DNA of 64,000 nt from Azolla caroliniana. Taxonomy: Eukaryota > Polypodiophyta. Below are positions 20,919-31,490 of this stretch, one piece after another (position 1 is the stretch's first letter; each line of letters opens with the position of its first letter). The stretch is taken from the NCBI GenBank assembly GCA_043228905.1, contig JBHGNT010000013.1:12462001-12526000 (forward strand). Direction: 5' to 3'. The notes below the pieces were generated by a model. It made no database searches and was not told the DNA's origin. It was given only the letters and a program-made list of their open reading frames with translations. Position numbers and translations under genes: made by a program.

Positions 20919-21357
20919 TGTGAAGGAAATCCTCGTGTGTTCACAAAATGAAGCAGAACCACTAGGGTTTCTGGACCAGAAGGATTCGATGTTTTCAACA
21001 GCATAAGCGAGGAAGTATTGAAGATAGATAGATGGAGGGAGGGAGGGAGAAAGAGATTGAGATAAAGATTGAACCCTGGAATTTAGTTTTACGAGCAGTT
21101 GGTAGTAGCTTTAGTGGTAAGTTAATTTCCTCCCATCTTGGAGGTGCAAGGTTAAAGCCTTGCTTGCACCCCTCTGTATGCACTACACATGTTTAACTTT
21201 GCATCTAGATTTTCTTTTATGATTCTCAATTCAGTCCTATTTACAACATGCTAGCATATGCGTGTGGCCTTCATCCCTTTCGCACATGCACATTGCACCT
21301 TCTCGATTTCATTCATTGCACAGAATTTTCACACCATTGCCGAAGATCTTCACGACA
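20919..21357 (-). repeat. 5' LTR of the decayed minus gypsy
   Basis: On the minus strand it starts TGTCGTGAAGATCTTCGGC at 21357 and ends at about 20919 beside the PBS. Its sequence aligns with the Gyp-2 LTRs (for example TTCTGGACCAGAAGGATTC against TTCTGGACCAAAAGGATTT) but is shorter, about 439 bp, and more diverged. It contains a decayed copy of the tRNA-like module (21105-21173). Confidence 0.8.
21105..21173 (+). repeat. tRNA-like module, decayed
   Basis: TTTAGTGGTAAG (box A-like), CATCTTGGAGGTGCAAGG and the altered box B GGTTAAAGCCT correspond to the better preserved modules at 27348-27418 and 34219-34289. Confidence 0.6.
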
Positions 21358-21812
21358 TCGAATTGGATGGATCCGGTGTGAACCAGATCCAGGGACATAT
21401 CTATAAATATGTTTCTAGTGTGCCTATCATGGCCATATTTGTAAATAGTCCTAAAGTCATATAAGTATAAATATGACTTAGGGAAAGCACTTTGTAGAGG
21501 GTTTCTGTCATTATTGTAGTATAGACACACACACACACACACACGACGAGATACAGAAAGTTTTTCTATTGTAACCACAAGTTGGCGAAGACATAGGGCT
21601 TAAGGCCGTCGCCTCTGAGTCACACATTGTATCCTCTTCTTATGGTGATAGTTGGATTCTTTGGGCTCCCGTGGTTTTTCCCTAATAGGGTTTTCCACGT
21701 TAACATCTTGTTTCCTCTCTGTTGTCTATGTAAGTGTATTAACCTCCATTTATGTTCTAGATCTTCCATTGAGTGTTTAAGACTCAGTTGTGGCTGAGCC
21801 CAATTTCACACA
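21358..21812 (+). repeat. Copia-b 5' LTR, 5'-truncated
   Basis: Aligns with 26186-26631 from GATTGGATGGATC. Contains TATAAATATGACTTAGGG and a CA repeat at 21524-21543. It is joined directly to a gypsy LTR at 21357. Confidence 0.88.
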
Positions 21813-21815
21813 CTC

Positions 21816-21827
21816 TTGTATCAGAGC
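21816..21827 (+). other. Copia-b primer-binding site
   Basis: TTGTATCAGAGC, one difference from the initiator tRNA-Met site. Confidence 0.85.
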
Positions 21828-21849
21828 AAGGTTCTAAACCTTGAAAAAA

Positions 21850-22533
21850 ATGGAAGAGTCATTCAGAAGCATGTTCAAGCTCACCGGCTCCAACTACCCA
21901 GTGTGGAAGTCAAAGATGAGGTACATGCTCGTGGTCAAAGATCTCTGGCTGCCGGTACAGTTCAAGGACAAGAAACCAATAAAGATCGATGCCACGACGT
22001 GGAAGGTGATGCATATGAAGACGACGGCATACATTAGATGCTTCATCGACATGAGCCTATACAACAACTTCACAGAAGAAAGCAAGGCTCATGTACTTTG
22101 GGAGAAAATCAATACCATATTGGAGAGTAAAAATGTCGTAAATCGGGGTTCGGTATTGCGGAAGTTACTGAGACTCCGGTACCAGGACGGATCCAGCATA
22201 GCAGAGCACATGAATGCATTCCAAGGGCTCATAAATAAAACAACCTCGCTGGAAGTACCTCTAGCCGACGAGGTACTTGCGTTGCTCCTGCTCGGTTCCC
22301 TCCCGAATAGTTGGGAAACGCTAGTTGTCATTTTCAGCAATGCCAGGCCGGAAGGAAAACAGTTGTCCCTCACAAGGGTAAAATCAAGCTTGCTAGATGA
22401 AGAAGCTTGTCGGAAGGACCGGGAGTCCAAACTGATCCAAAGGCCTTGGTTACGGAAGACGACCATAATCGGGGAAGAGGCCGAAATCAGAGTCCCCAGA
22501 ACCGGGACAAATAAGGGACGAGGTGGAAGTTAA
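21850..22533 (+). pseudogene. Copia-b gag
   Basis: Starts at the ATG at 21850 (MEESFRSMFKLTGSNYP). It is open for about 227 codons and holds a UBN2-type gag with VLWEKINTILESKNVVNR and LLLGSLPNSWETL. It stops before the zinc knuckle, whose CX2CX4HX4C (CFYCGKSGHFQKNC) lies in another frame near 22550. Confidence 0.9.
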
Positions 22534-23083
22534 GGGGGAGGCCCACTTGCTTTTATTGCGGAAAATCGGGGCACTTCCAGAAAAACTGCTGACACATTCG
22601 GAAACCAAAGGGGGAGCCGACGTTCCGAAACTGAAGAAGATTTCAGAAAGCAGAGGAACGTCGGCAATCGCGACAACTGAAGAAGAACTATTGCTAATCA
22701 CCGAGGAGAGTGAGTTGCATCTTGTTAGCGATGAAACGACATGGGTGGTCAACTCTGGACTGTCATTCCACCTAACTCCCGACAAGAAGTCCTTCTCATC
22801 GTACAGAGCCAGAGATCACAATTCTGTTTGGATGGGAAATGAAGGTGCATGAAGAATTGTTGGCATAGGAGATGTGTGGTTGACAACATCAACTAGGTGC
22901 AAGTTGCTGTTGAAGGATGTCTGGCATGTTCCGGAGATTCGATTGAACCTGATATCAGCCGGTCGGCGAGATGATGAAGGCTACACAAGTAGCATCCGAA
23001 ACGGAGTCATGAAATTTTGCAAAGGGAGCCTGATCGTGGCTCGAGCCCGAAAGATCAACACACTATACCTGATGCATGCTTGA
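22534..23083 (+). pseudogene. Copia-b zinc knuckle and protease, inactivated
   Basis: The protease site reads TWVVNSGLSFHLTP, so the catalytic aspartate of D-S-G is asparagine. The region then follows Copia-a closely (WLTTSTRCKLLLKDVWHVPEI) with stops at 22850 and 23082. The change fits a G-to-A transition. Confidence 0.88.
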
Positions 23084-23373
23084 ATCTGTCGGGAGGAAGT
23101 GAATGTGGCATCCAAAAATGCCGGTGAGTTGTAGCACAAGAGGTTGTGCCACATGAGCCAGAACGGGATGAGAAGACTTGCTGAATAGAGTCATGAAGTG
23201 AGCCTGATCGTGGCTCAAGCCCGAAAGATCAACACATTGTACTTGATGCATGCCTGGATCTGCCAGGAGGAAGTGAGCGTGGCATCCAAAAATGCTGGTG
23301 AGTTGTAGCACAAGAGGTTGTGCCACATGAGCTAGAACGGGATGAGAAGACTTGTCAAAGATAACCTCATTCT
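23026..23373 (+). repeat. 174-bp tandem duplication in Copia-b
   Basis: The block beginning GAGCCTGATCGTGGCTC starts at 23026 and again at 23200. Each copy encodes the protease-integrase junction (ARKINTLYLMHA, LCHMS). Both copies share the same stop in GEL*HKRL, so that stop predates the duplication. Confidence 0.9.
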
Positions 23374-24265
23374 GTAGGTGAAAGACGTGCATCTTGAGAA
23401 GTGCACCGATTGCTTGGCCGGTAGGTAGAACCAAACCTCTTTCCAGTCGAGACCACCATCGAGATGGAATGCACCATTGATTGGAACTTGTGCATACCGA
23501 TGTATGCCAAGTGGACACAAAGTAACATACCGGATCGCAATACTTCATGACATTCATAGACAAACACAGTCGGGATTTGTGGGTCTGATCGCTGAAGACG
23601 AAGGACCAGGTGTTATCCGTCTTCAAGGAATTCCAAGCGAGGGTGCAAAGGGAAACCAGCTGGAAATTGAAGGTGGTTCGAGCAGACGACGAAGGAGAAT
23701 GTGGGGGGCAGTTCGTGGAGTACTGTCGGTCGAAGGGAATCTGGCTCGAATTTATCGTGTTGAAGATGCCGAAACTAAATAGATTAGCCGAAAGGATGAA
23801 CTGAACCCTGACAGAGAGAATCTAGAGCATGTTGGCACATGCTAAGCTGCCCAAGATGTTTTGGAAACTAAATGGATTAGCCGAAAGGATGAACTGAACC
23901 CTGACAGAGAGAATCTGGAGCATGTTGGCACATGCTAAGCTGCCCAAGATGTTTTGGGTTGAGGCGCTAATGACAGCGACGTACATGATAAACAAATCAT
24001 CCTCAACACCTTTGGAAGGAAACTCGCGCAGAAAGTATGGACAGATAAAGATGTGTCTTACGGTTCTCTGAAGGTGTTCGGATGTCTCGCTTACGTGCAT
24101 GTTGCAAAGGACAAGAGGTCAAAGTTGGATCTGAAGTCCCAACCATGCATATTCCTTGGAAATGGTGATGATGAGTTCGGCTACCGAGTGTGGGACATGG
24201 TCAACAAGAAGGTCTTCCGGAGTCGAGACATAGTATTCATGGAAGACAAGAACATTGCCGGATGA
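23084..24265 (+). pseudogene. Copia-b integrase, broken
   Basis: Pieces in several frames match Copia-a: zinc site (HKRLCHMS, DCLAGR), then core fragments around 23610-23800 and the downstream part 24053-24265 (LKVFGCLAYVHVAKDK, FGYRVWDMVNKK). The catalytic core is spread over three frames with several stops. Confidence 0.88.
23771..23956 (+). repeat. 93-bp tandem duplication in Copia-b
   Basis: The block GAAACTAAATAGATTAGCCG starts at 23771 and recurs at 23864 with few differences. It covers the third acidic-residue region of integrase (LAERMN). 93 bp is 31 codons, so frame is kept. Confidence 0.9.
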
Positions 24266-24555
24266 GAGTCAAAGAAGAAGATAATGGACTCTGGGCCGAC
24301 CGACAGAGATCGGTTGAAGGATATAAGGACCCATCCGGCTGGAAGCCGGATGACACTCAAAGAACTGGCCGGAGTCGGACAAGAAACCGAACTGACCAAA
24401 GAAGAAGAAGAAGAATTAGACACCGAAACCGGACAAGACCCCGAATCGGATTCAAATGAAGAACAAACGGAGCAGTCGGTGGCCAAAGACCAAAGAAGAA
24501 GATATCCTCTCAAGGGGAGAAGAGCCCCCAGAGATTTCCGGATGCAGAGCATCTG

Positions 24556-26135
24556 TTGCTAACCGACGAGGGGGAGCCGGAAAGCTTCAAAGAAGCAAAG
24601 AAAGACACCCACATCCGCAAGTGGTTAAGTGCCATGCAGGATGAGATGGATTCCCTTCATGAGAACCACACATATGAATTGACGAAGTTGCCGAAAGGAA
24701 AGAGTGCACTCCAGGACAATTGGGTGTACAAGCTTAAACCGGGAGACGCCAGAAATCCACCAAGGTACAAGGCCCGCATTGTGGTGAAGGGCTTCGAGCA
24801 GAAGAAAGAAGTGGATTTCGATGAGATCTTCACCCCGGTAGTAAAGATGACATCCATCCAGACTATGTTGAGCATAACGGCAAGCATGGACCTCGAGGTA
24901 GAGCAAATAGACGTCAAGACGGCGTTCCTACATGACAACCTCGAAGAAGAGATCTACATGGAACAGCCAGAAGGATTCATCAAGAAAGGGTATGAGCACC
25001 TGGTATGCCGGTTGAAGAAGAGCTTATACGGACTAAAGCAAGATCCTTGGCAATGACACCAGAAGTTCAACTCCTTCATGACCGACCAAGGATACCACAA
25101 GATGCAGGCCGACCACTTCGTATTTATGAAGAAGTTCGATGAAGGAGACTTCTTGATACTACTGCTGTATGTGGACAACATGCTAATCGTCAGACGGGAC
25201 CGTATCAAAATCGGAATGCTGAAGAAGGCTTTGAGCCAGTCATTCGCAATGAAAGATATGGTTCCGGCGAGACAGATCCTAGGGATGCACATAATCTGGG
25301 ACTGGTCAAAGAAGCTATTGTGGTTGTCATAGGAGAAGTACGTGAAAAGGGTGCATCAACGGTTCAACATGTGGGATGCCAAACCGGTCGTGTCGACACT
25401 TCCAAGAAACTGCACGTTGTCCAGGAAGCAGAGCCCAAAGACAAAGGGAGAGAAGTCGGAGATAACAAAGATACCATATGCCTCTTCCATCAGGAGGTTG
25501 ATGTACGCAATGGTGTGTACCCGGACGAATATCGGATATGCTATCAGAGTGATCAGCCGGTTAATGAGCAATCCGGGAAGAGAACATTGGACCACGATCA
25601 AGTGGATACTCCGGTACTTGAAAGGCACCTCGAATATGTGCCTCCGATTCGGCTCAAGAAAACCCCAACTTGAAGGATTCACAAATTCGGATATGTCAGC
25701 TGATGCGGATACCAGCTGGCCTACATCCGAACATGTCATGACTTATGTAGGGTAAGTCGTATCATGGCAGTCGAGGTTGCAGAAGTCCATTGCACTATCG
25801 ACTACGGAAGCGGAGTACATGGCGGCTATAGTAGCTTGTAAAGAGGTAATTTGAATAAAGGATTTCATCGGAGAGCTAGGGATCCGGCAAGAGGAATTCC
25901 AGCTCTACTGCGACAATCAAAGTGCCATCCACCTCACGAAGAACGCGGCCTACCATTCCCGGACCAAGCACATCCAAAGAAGATATCACTAGCTCCGAGA
26001 GAAGGTAGAAGACAAAGAATTATTGCTGACAAAGATCCATACAAAGGAGAACAGGTCAGACATACTGACCAAGGTGTTGTCAGTCGACAAGCTGGACGTG
26101 TGCAGGAGACAGATCGGATTCCCATGCCGGAGTGA
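24556..26135 (+). pseudogene. Copia-b reverse transcriptase and RNase H, broken
   Basis: 24556-25056 carries RT (YKARIVVKGFEQKK, QIDVKTAFLHDNLEEEIYM). 25078-25332 has LLLYVDNMLIV, where the second catalytic aspartate of YVDD is asparagine. 25342-26135 carries RNase H (FTNSDMSADADTS, DNQSAIHLTK) in changing frames with stops. Loss of acidic residues in RT and RNase H shows long decay without selection. Confidence 0.9.
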
Positions 26136-26145
26136 AGGGGGAGTT
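26130..26145 (+). other. Copia-b polypurine tract
   Basis: GAGTGAAGGGGGAGTT directly before the 3' LTR start TGTTGGGAAT, the same tract as Copia-a. Confidence 0.85.
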
Positions 26146-26631
26146 TGTTGGGAATTTGGTTCCTCCGGATGAGAACCGAAAACCGGATTGGATGGATCTG
26201 GTGTGAACCATATCCAGGGACATATCTATAAATATGTTTCTAGTGTGCCTATCATGGCCATATTTGTAAATAGTCCTAAAGTCATATAAGTATAAATATG
26301 ACTTAGGGCAATCACTTTGTAGAGGGTTGTTGTCATTATTTTGGTATAGACACACACACATACACACAAATACAAAAAGTTTTTCTGTTGTAACCGCCGG
26401 TTGGCGAAGACATAGGGCTCGAGGTCATTGCCTTTGAGTCTCGCATTGTATCCTCTTCTTATAGTGATAGTTGGAGTCTGTGGGCTCCCATGGTTTTTCC
26501 CTATTAGGGTTTTCCACGTTAACATCTTGTGTCCTCTCTGTTGTGTGTGTAAGTGTATTAATCTCCATTCCTGTTCTAGATCTTCCATTGAGTGTTTAAG
26601 ACTCGGTTGTGGCTGAGCCCATTTCCACACA
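26146..26631 (+). repeat. Copia-b 3' LTR
   Basis: 486 bp, TGTTGGGAATTTGG to CCATTTCCACACA. Contains GGATCTGGTGTG, a TATAAATATGACTTAGGG box near 26291 and CCCTATTAGGG. RNase H coding sequence of another copia starts at 26632. Confidence 0.9.
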
Positions 26632-26950
26632 AGAAGTCTATGGCTGTGTCGACCACAGAGGCAGAGTACATGGTTGTGGTAGAGGTTGGTAAAGAACTGA
26701 TTTGGATGAAGAATTTCCTTAGTGAACTAGGAATGAAGCAAGAGACATTCCTACTCCACCGTGATCATCAGAGTGCCATACATCTAGCCAAGAATCTTGT
26801 GTACCACTCCCGGACGAAGCACATATAGAGGAGGTATCACTGGTTGCAGGAGAAAGTGGATGATGGGGAGTTTACCCTTGTGAAGATCCATACTGACAAC
26901 AATGGATCCAACATGCTCATGAAGAACCTACTGATGGACAGACTCAGCGT
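26632..26950 (+). pseudogene. Copia-e RNase H remnant
   Basis: Reads KKSMAVSTTEAEYMVVVE, then DHQSAIHLAKNLVYHSRTKH, a stop (TAG at 26826-26828), and LVKIHTDNNGSNMLMKNL. This is a copia RNase H end related to Copia-a and -b. It is split at 26950 by Gyp-2; the last codons continue at 34835 (VCRQKTRLVDFLPQ when read across). Confidence 0.85.
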
Positions 26951-27347
26951 TGTCGTGAAGATCCGTCACTACGCGCGGATCGTGAGGCGGAACCGCCGGG
27001 GTTCTGGACCAAAAGGATTTAGAGTCGATACAAGCTTTGGCGAGAAAGTACTTAAGATAGATTGGGAAAGAGAGAAGTTGAGATTACACGATTGATTTGA
27101 AAACGAATTTCTTCCTCTTAATTTTCATAAAAAAAACCGTGTTTTTCTCCTCCCCCTTCCCTCTTTTATAGATGCTCTCATGCATATGATGCATGTGAGG
27201 GTACAAGACATGCATAAATTGCATGTTTGCCATTTGGCGCTTAAGTATTACATGTGGTGCATGCTAACCATGTCACTCATTTTAGCACTCATGGATGAGA
27301 ATTTACATGTAAAAGTACAATGATAGAAATATAATTTCAACTAAATA

Positions 27348-27418
27348 CTATGGCTTAATGGTAAGCCATTTCACTCCTAACTTGGAGGTGCAAGGTTCGA
27401 ATCCATACTTGCCCTCCT
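27348..27418 (+). repeat. tRNA-like module (box A and box B) in the Gyp-2 LTR
   Basis: TATGGCTTAATGGTAAGCC resembles a D-arm with box A, and GGTTCGAATCC (27394-27404) is a consensus pol III box B. Between them CTCC-TAACTT-GGAG can form an anticodon-like hairpin. No acceptor stem pairs, so it is tRNA-derived or a SINE fragment, not a working tRNA gene. It lies on the strand opposite to Gyp-2 transcription. Confidence 0.65.
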
Positions 27419-27459
27419 TATATATGTATATATTTTTATATATTTATTTTATCTAGTCG

Positions 27460-27610
27460 CCGGTTCGCCGGATGCCGCCGCCAGATGCCGCCGCCGGATG
27501 CCGACACCGGATACCGGTGCCGCCGCCGCCGCCGGATACGGATGCCGCCGCCAGATACCGGTGCCGCATGCCGCCGCCGGATTGCGGTCGGATGCCGTCG
27601 GATCACCGGC
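27460..27610. repeat. GC-rich minisatellite in the Gyp-2 3' LTR
   Basis: Irregular GCCGCCGGAT and GCCGGATACCG units. The matching part of the other LTR (34340-34430) is shorter and ordered differently, while the flanks are nearly identical. Confidence 0.85.
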
Positions 27611-27999
27611 TCCATCGCCGGTCCGGTTTTGGTTGGCCAAAACCCTTTTCGAGTAGCTAGCCACCTCCACTCTAAGTTCAAGTTACCTTGACCTCTCTAT
27701 GCTCCACACATAGACACAAAGATAATATCTTTTGCTCCACCTTATATATGATGAGAGCCGTATTTGTCGTGCCTATGTGGGATATCTCACAATTTTCTCT
27801 TTTCTTTTCACAAACTTTATACCCTCATATCTTGACATTTAGTTGTCCATTTCTCGTGTAATAAAGTGCATTCGAAACCTCCATCATTTTGTACTTAGAT
27901 ATTAAAAATGTTATCTCACAATTATTGTATTACATGATTCATACTCGATTTTGTACGTTTTATGGGATTTTCACACTATTGCCGAAAATCTTCACGACA

Positions 28000-28014
28000 T
28001 CCACCCCCACCAAA
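28000..28014 (-). other. Gyp-2 polypurine tract
   Basis: On the minus strand TTTGGTGGGGGTGGA directly before the LTR start. Identical to the Gyp-1 tract at 1094-1108. Confidence 0.85.
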
Positions 28015-28071
28015 CCGCACGTCCTCCGGTACGTGCCAAGAAGAGAAGAAGTGAGATTTCGGCTACGATGA

Positions 28072-28560
28072 TCAATTAGATTCCTCCATGTCTTCATTTT
28101 CATCCGGCCTATTATGTTCATCGTCGAGGTAATCGAGGTCAGGATCCTTGTCTTGTCTTTTCTTGAAAAGCTTTACTCTTTTTCCCGCAATGGGTACGGC
28201 CAACCTTGATCCGTCTAGTTCCGCAAGGTGGTATGTGGCATTATCGTTGGCACTTGTCACCACATACGGCCCGAACCATCTTCTTGCAAACTTCCTTGTT
28301 GTACTATGTTGATTGTCAAGGGTGCTGTCGTAGACCAAAACCCAATCCCCTTCTTCAATCTTCTTGGGACGAAGTCGATGCGTGTTGTCGAACCGAACTT
28401 TGTTCTTTACTCGAGCTGCCTTCATCATCTTTCGCGCTTTTTCTAAATCTTCAGGTCTTCTTTCAAGTTGCCTTATCTGCGCCGCTAATAACTCTTCTCG
28501 GCTCATCTCGTTCTCCCACGGTATCTCTACCCATGAGGCGATCGTCCTTTCGATGGGCAT
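28072..28560 (-). pseudogene. Gyp-2 integrase C-terminal part, out of frame
   Basis: Reads MPIERTIASWVEIPW through THRLRPKKIEEGDWVLVYD and ends in an acidic tail. It is the continuation of the pol ORF but lies in another frame. Comparison with Gyp-1 at 48800-49860 places a one-base deletion in a run of A at about 28570. A sequencing error would look the same. The basic and aromatic GDWVLVYD region is the usual DNA-binding end of integrase. Confidence 0.88.
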
Positions 28561-31490
28561 AATCGGCTTTGTCCATACATAAGCTCCGTCGGCATATACC
28601 CTGTCACCGAGCTATGTGTCGTTCTATCGGCCCACAAGGCATAGGGTAATAGTCGTGGCCAATTCCCGACTCGACCGTTGCATGCCCGTACGATGGCTTT
28701 AACGATAGGTCCATGCCCTCGCTCGATCTTCCCATTTGCTTTCGGATTGTAGGCAGTCGTGAGGGAGAGCTTCACGCCTAGTCTTTCGAAGAGCTCCGTC
28801 GCTTCGTGCGCGTCCAACTCCCCTCGTTCGGCCACTATCTTCCCTACACATCCATATCGGCAAACAACATCTTCAAGTAAAAATTTACAAACGGCTGAAG
28901 TCGTCTTATTTGTCAAGGCTCGTCCTTCCACTTGATTTGTCAAGTCTTCCCTTGCGAGCGCTAAGTACTTCATTTGTCCCACTCCCATTGGCATCGAGAC
29001 CAGATCCACCATCCATTTGAAGTGAATGGTGAGTGGGTATGTCGGCTTTAACTCATCACGATGACGTATATTTGAATATACTTGGCAAGTTTCGCATGTG
29101 GACACGAAATGGAGTACATCTTTGTACATGCTTGGCCACCAGTACTTCTCCTTCAACTTTTCGAACGTCGCCCATGTCCCTCTATGACCTGCCCAAGCAC
29201 TCTCGTGGAATTCGGTCATCAGCGTCTCTTGCTCTTCTTTCTTTACCACCACTCGACGTGGTATTCCTGTCCTTCTTTTTGGATGTCGCCAAAGGAATCC
29301 TCCCTTCAAGAAGTATCGATAAGCTTTCTTCCGGATTCGTAGGGCCTCCTCCTTTGTCAACGAAGCATCGGTCGTCAATGTTCTTAGGAATCTACCGATG
29401 AGTAACCACTCTCCTTCGTACTCGTTCTCATTGAAGGCGTGGAGGGTTTGCGTGTCCTGGTCTTCCGCCGACAAACGAGCCATCTTGAAGAAGTCGAGGG
29501 CGACATCTTCATCTTCCGAAACCATGTTACTTCCATTTGAAAATCTTGCCCTCGACAGCATGTCAGCCATGGCGTTCTTCGTCCCTGCGATGTGACGGAT
29601 CTCTGGGTTTAAAGACTTGATGTAGGCGATCCACCTTAGCATAGCAAGATCTGGGGTCGCACATCCCGAGACCATTCCGAGAATTGGGAGACAATCTGTC
29701 TCTATTATCACTTCTGATCCGATCAGGTAATCTTTGTCCGTCTTCACTGCCGACACAATACCCCAAAGTTCCCGCTTGACTTGGGCATATCTTTGTTGCC
29801 GTTCGCTGAGAACCTTTGCTCCGAACCGGAGGGCATATCGCGCACTATCTTCACCTTCTTGATTGATGACCCACCCGATTCCGGTTGGGCTCGTATCTAC
29901 GGTCACGTAAATTGGTTTCCCTTCGGCATAGTCGGCCTTCCTTAGTGCCGGAGCTTCAAGAAGCAGTTTCTTTAATCTTCGCATCGCCTCTGTGTGCTCG
30001 TCTCGCCATTCAAACTTTATTCTTTTCTTTAGTAGTCCATATAACGGTTCGGCGACATGAGCGTAGTGAGGAATCCATATATGATAAAACGTGCACGCTC
30101 CAAGGAACCTTCGAACCTCCGTTTGGTTTTCGCATTCTTCTTTCATGTCTTGGATTGCGTTCACTTTGGATGGCGAGGGCTTCCGGCCGTATGCTCCACA
30201 CAAGTGACCTACCACCAAGATCTCCGGTTGCCCGAATGCGGATTTTTCTCCCGAAAATGTCAAATTCGCATCTTCGAGCCTTTGAAGCACCTTCTCGCAA
30301 TCTTTCATATGATCCGCAACGAACTTTCTACAACCTTCCTTATCTTTCGATTCATCTTTCTCCTCATCCGAACATCCTTTTATCGGAATATCATCCAAGA
30401 ATGGCATCGTGATGTCCGGAATGCAATCCTTCAAGACTTTATTCATGGCATTCACCATATGAGCCACCGAGTTCGTTGCGCCTTGGGGTAAGGTACACAT
30501 CCGCACAAGCCCGATCGGAGTCCTCATGGTTGTAATGTCCCGACTGTCGATCGCCAACTGGAATTGGTCATATCCGGAGTAGAGATCGCCAATGGAGTAG
30601 ATGGACCGGCCCGCAAACGCTTCGGCAAATTCGTCCACGCTCGGACCGATTCCGGCATTTCGAATTGTCACCTTGTTGACGGGTTGAAGATCTTGGATGA
30701 ATCGCAATGATCCATTCTTTTTCGGCACCATGAACCACCTATTGGAATAAGGAGCATTCGACGGTTCTAGAATTCCCATACTCACCTTCTCCTTTAAGAG
30801 CTCGATCAACTTCGGAAGGTGTGCTCTCGGAACCGGTATCGGTTTCAAATTCCAAGGCACATGAGGCACCATGAAGATCACCATTGGCTCTATAACCTTT
30901 GGGTCGGCGCATCCGATTTCTCGTGGGAAGAATGCGAAAGCCTTCCCATGTCTCTCAAGCATATCACGAAACATTCGCTCCTCTTCAGGGAGAAGGAAAT
31001 CCTCCTTTCCAACTCGTAGCTTCCCCTTCGTCTCTTTGGTGAAGTCATGACCTATCTTCTTCGGATCTCTTAAGCTTGGATCGTTAGCGACTTCCTTCAT
31101 CTTTTGCCAGCTATCTTCCGGTAGCAGAACCGCAACTGGCTTGATCTTCTTATCCACTGTTTTATATTTCGTGTTGATGTTAGCTTCCTTCATCGAGATG
31201 CCACGACGGTATTCATCGATGATAGCGTACATGTTGACGGAGTTAACCGAAATCACACGTTGGTTGTGAAGATAGCTCAAGTCCACGACGTCCTTGATTT
31301 CGCCGATGGTGTCGTTAAATGAGGCTTCTTCCATAATATGAGTCACGAACTCCCCTTCTTCTATTATGTTCTCTTCTTTCAGCATCTTCTCAAATTCTTG
31401 TATCCGGTGCTTGTGCTTCTTGTCGGGTAGTACTAGTTTACATGCGCCACTAGGTGTGACACATGTTGCTTCTCCTTGCAATCCACGCAC
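28527..31490 (-). CDS. Gyp-2 pol: reverse transcriptase, RNase H and integrase
   Basis: 987 codons with no ATG at the 5' end; it begins as an open frame from GTG and overlaps gag by at least 58 nt in the -1 frame, so translation by ribosomal frameshifting is likely. RT includes WFMVPKKNGSLRFIQDLQ, DLYSGYDQFQL and FLDDIPIKG as the catalytic box. RNase H includes YVTVDTSPTGIGW, KRELWG and ETDCLPILG. Integrase has an H2C2 site (HESAWAGHRG, CETCQVY), MVDLVSMPMG and IERGHGPIVK. The second acidic residue is glutamate (VAERGELD) where Gyp-1 has VADRGELD. The frame is lost near 28565. The RT and integrase motifs differ from chromoviruses. Confidence 0.93.
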   Translation of the reverse strand: MRGLQGEATCVTPSGACKLVLPDKKHKHRIQEFEKMLKEENIIEEGEFVTHIMEEASFNDTIGEIKDVVDLSYLHNQRVISVNSVNMYAIIDEYRRGISMKEANINTKYKTVDKKIKPVAVLLPEDSWQKMKEVANDPSLRDPKKIGHDFTKETKGKLRVGKEDFLLPEEERMFRDMLERHGKAFAFFPREIGCADPKVIEPMVIFMVPHVPWNLKPIPVPRAHLPKLIELLKEKVSMGILEPSNAPYSNRWFMVPKKNGSLRFIQDLQPVNKVTIRNAGIGPSVDEFAEAFAGRSIYSIGDLYSGYDQFQLAIDSRDITTMRTPIGLVRMCTLPQGATNSVAHMVNAMNKVLKDCIPDITMPFLDDIPIKGCSDEEKDESKDKEGCRKFVADHMKDCEKVLQRLEDANLTFSGEKSAFGQPEILVVGHLCGAYGRKPSPSKVNAIQDMKEECENQTEVRRFLGACTFYHIWIPHYAHVAEPLYGLLKKRIKFEWRDEHTEAMRRLKKLLLEAPALRKADYAEGKPIYVTVDTSPTGIGWVINQEGEDSARYALRFGAKVLSERQQRYAQVKRELWGIVSAVKTDKDYLIGSEVIIETDCLPILGMVSGCATPDLAMLRWIAYIKSLNPEIRHIAGTKNAMADMLSRARFSNGSNMVSEDEDVALDFFKMARLSAEDQDTQTLHAFNENEYEGEWLLIGRFLRTLTTDASLTKEEALRIRKKAYRYFLKGGFLWRHPKRRTGIPRRVVVKKEEQETLMTEFHESAWAGHRGTWATFEKLKEKYWWPSMYKDVLHFVSTCETCQVYSNIRHRDELKPTYPLTIHFKWMVDLVSMPMGVGQMKYLALAREDLTNQVEGRALTNKTTSAVCKFLLEDVVCRYGCVGKIVAERGELDAHEATELFERLGVKLSLTTAYNPKANGKIERGHGPIVKAIVRACNGRVGNWPRLLPYALWADRTTHSSVTGYMPTELMYGQSRLCPSKGRSPHG

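Larger units (their letters stand above)
21358..26631 (+). mobile_element. Copia-b, decayed full-length Ty1/copia element
   Basis: Plus-strand element with LTRs (21358-21812 and 26146-26631), PBS, gag, protease, integrase, RT, RNase H and polypurine tract. It is a relative of Copia-a (for example LTGSNYPVWKSKM and FGYRVWD). It has many stops, altered catalytic residues and two tandem duplications inside pol. The first ~35 bp of the 5' LTR are missing at the junction with the gypsy LTR, so there is no duplication to check. Confidence 0.93.
26951..27999 (-). repeat. Gyp-2 3' LTR
   Basis: 1049 bp with TGTCGTGAAGAT and inverted ends. Carries a TATAAAAG box on the minus strand (27163-27170), a tRNA-like module and a GCC-rich minisatellite at 27460-27610. 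Confidence 0.94.

Noticed and set aside
27348-27418. Functional tRNA gene
   Set aside because: Box A and box B are present but no acceptor stem pairs and the D-arm is degenerate.
27436-27691. Overlapping Pro/Arg-rich ORFs
   Set aside because: Translation of the GCC minisatellite in several frames.
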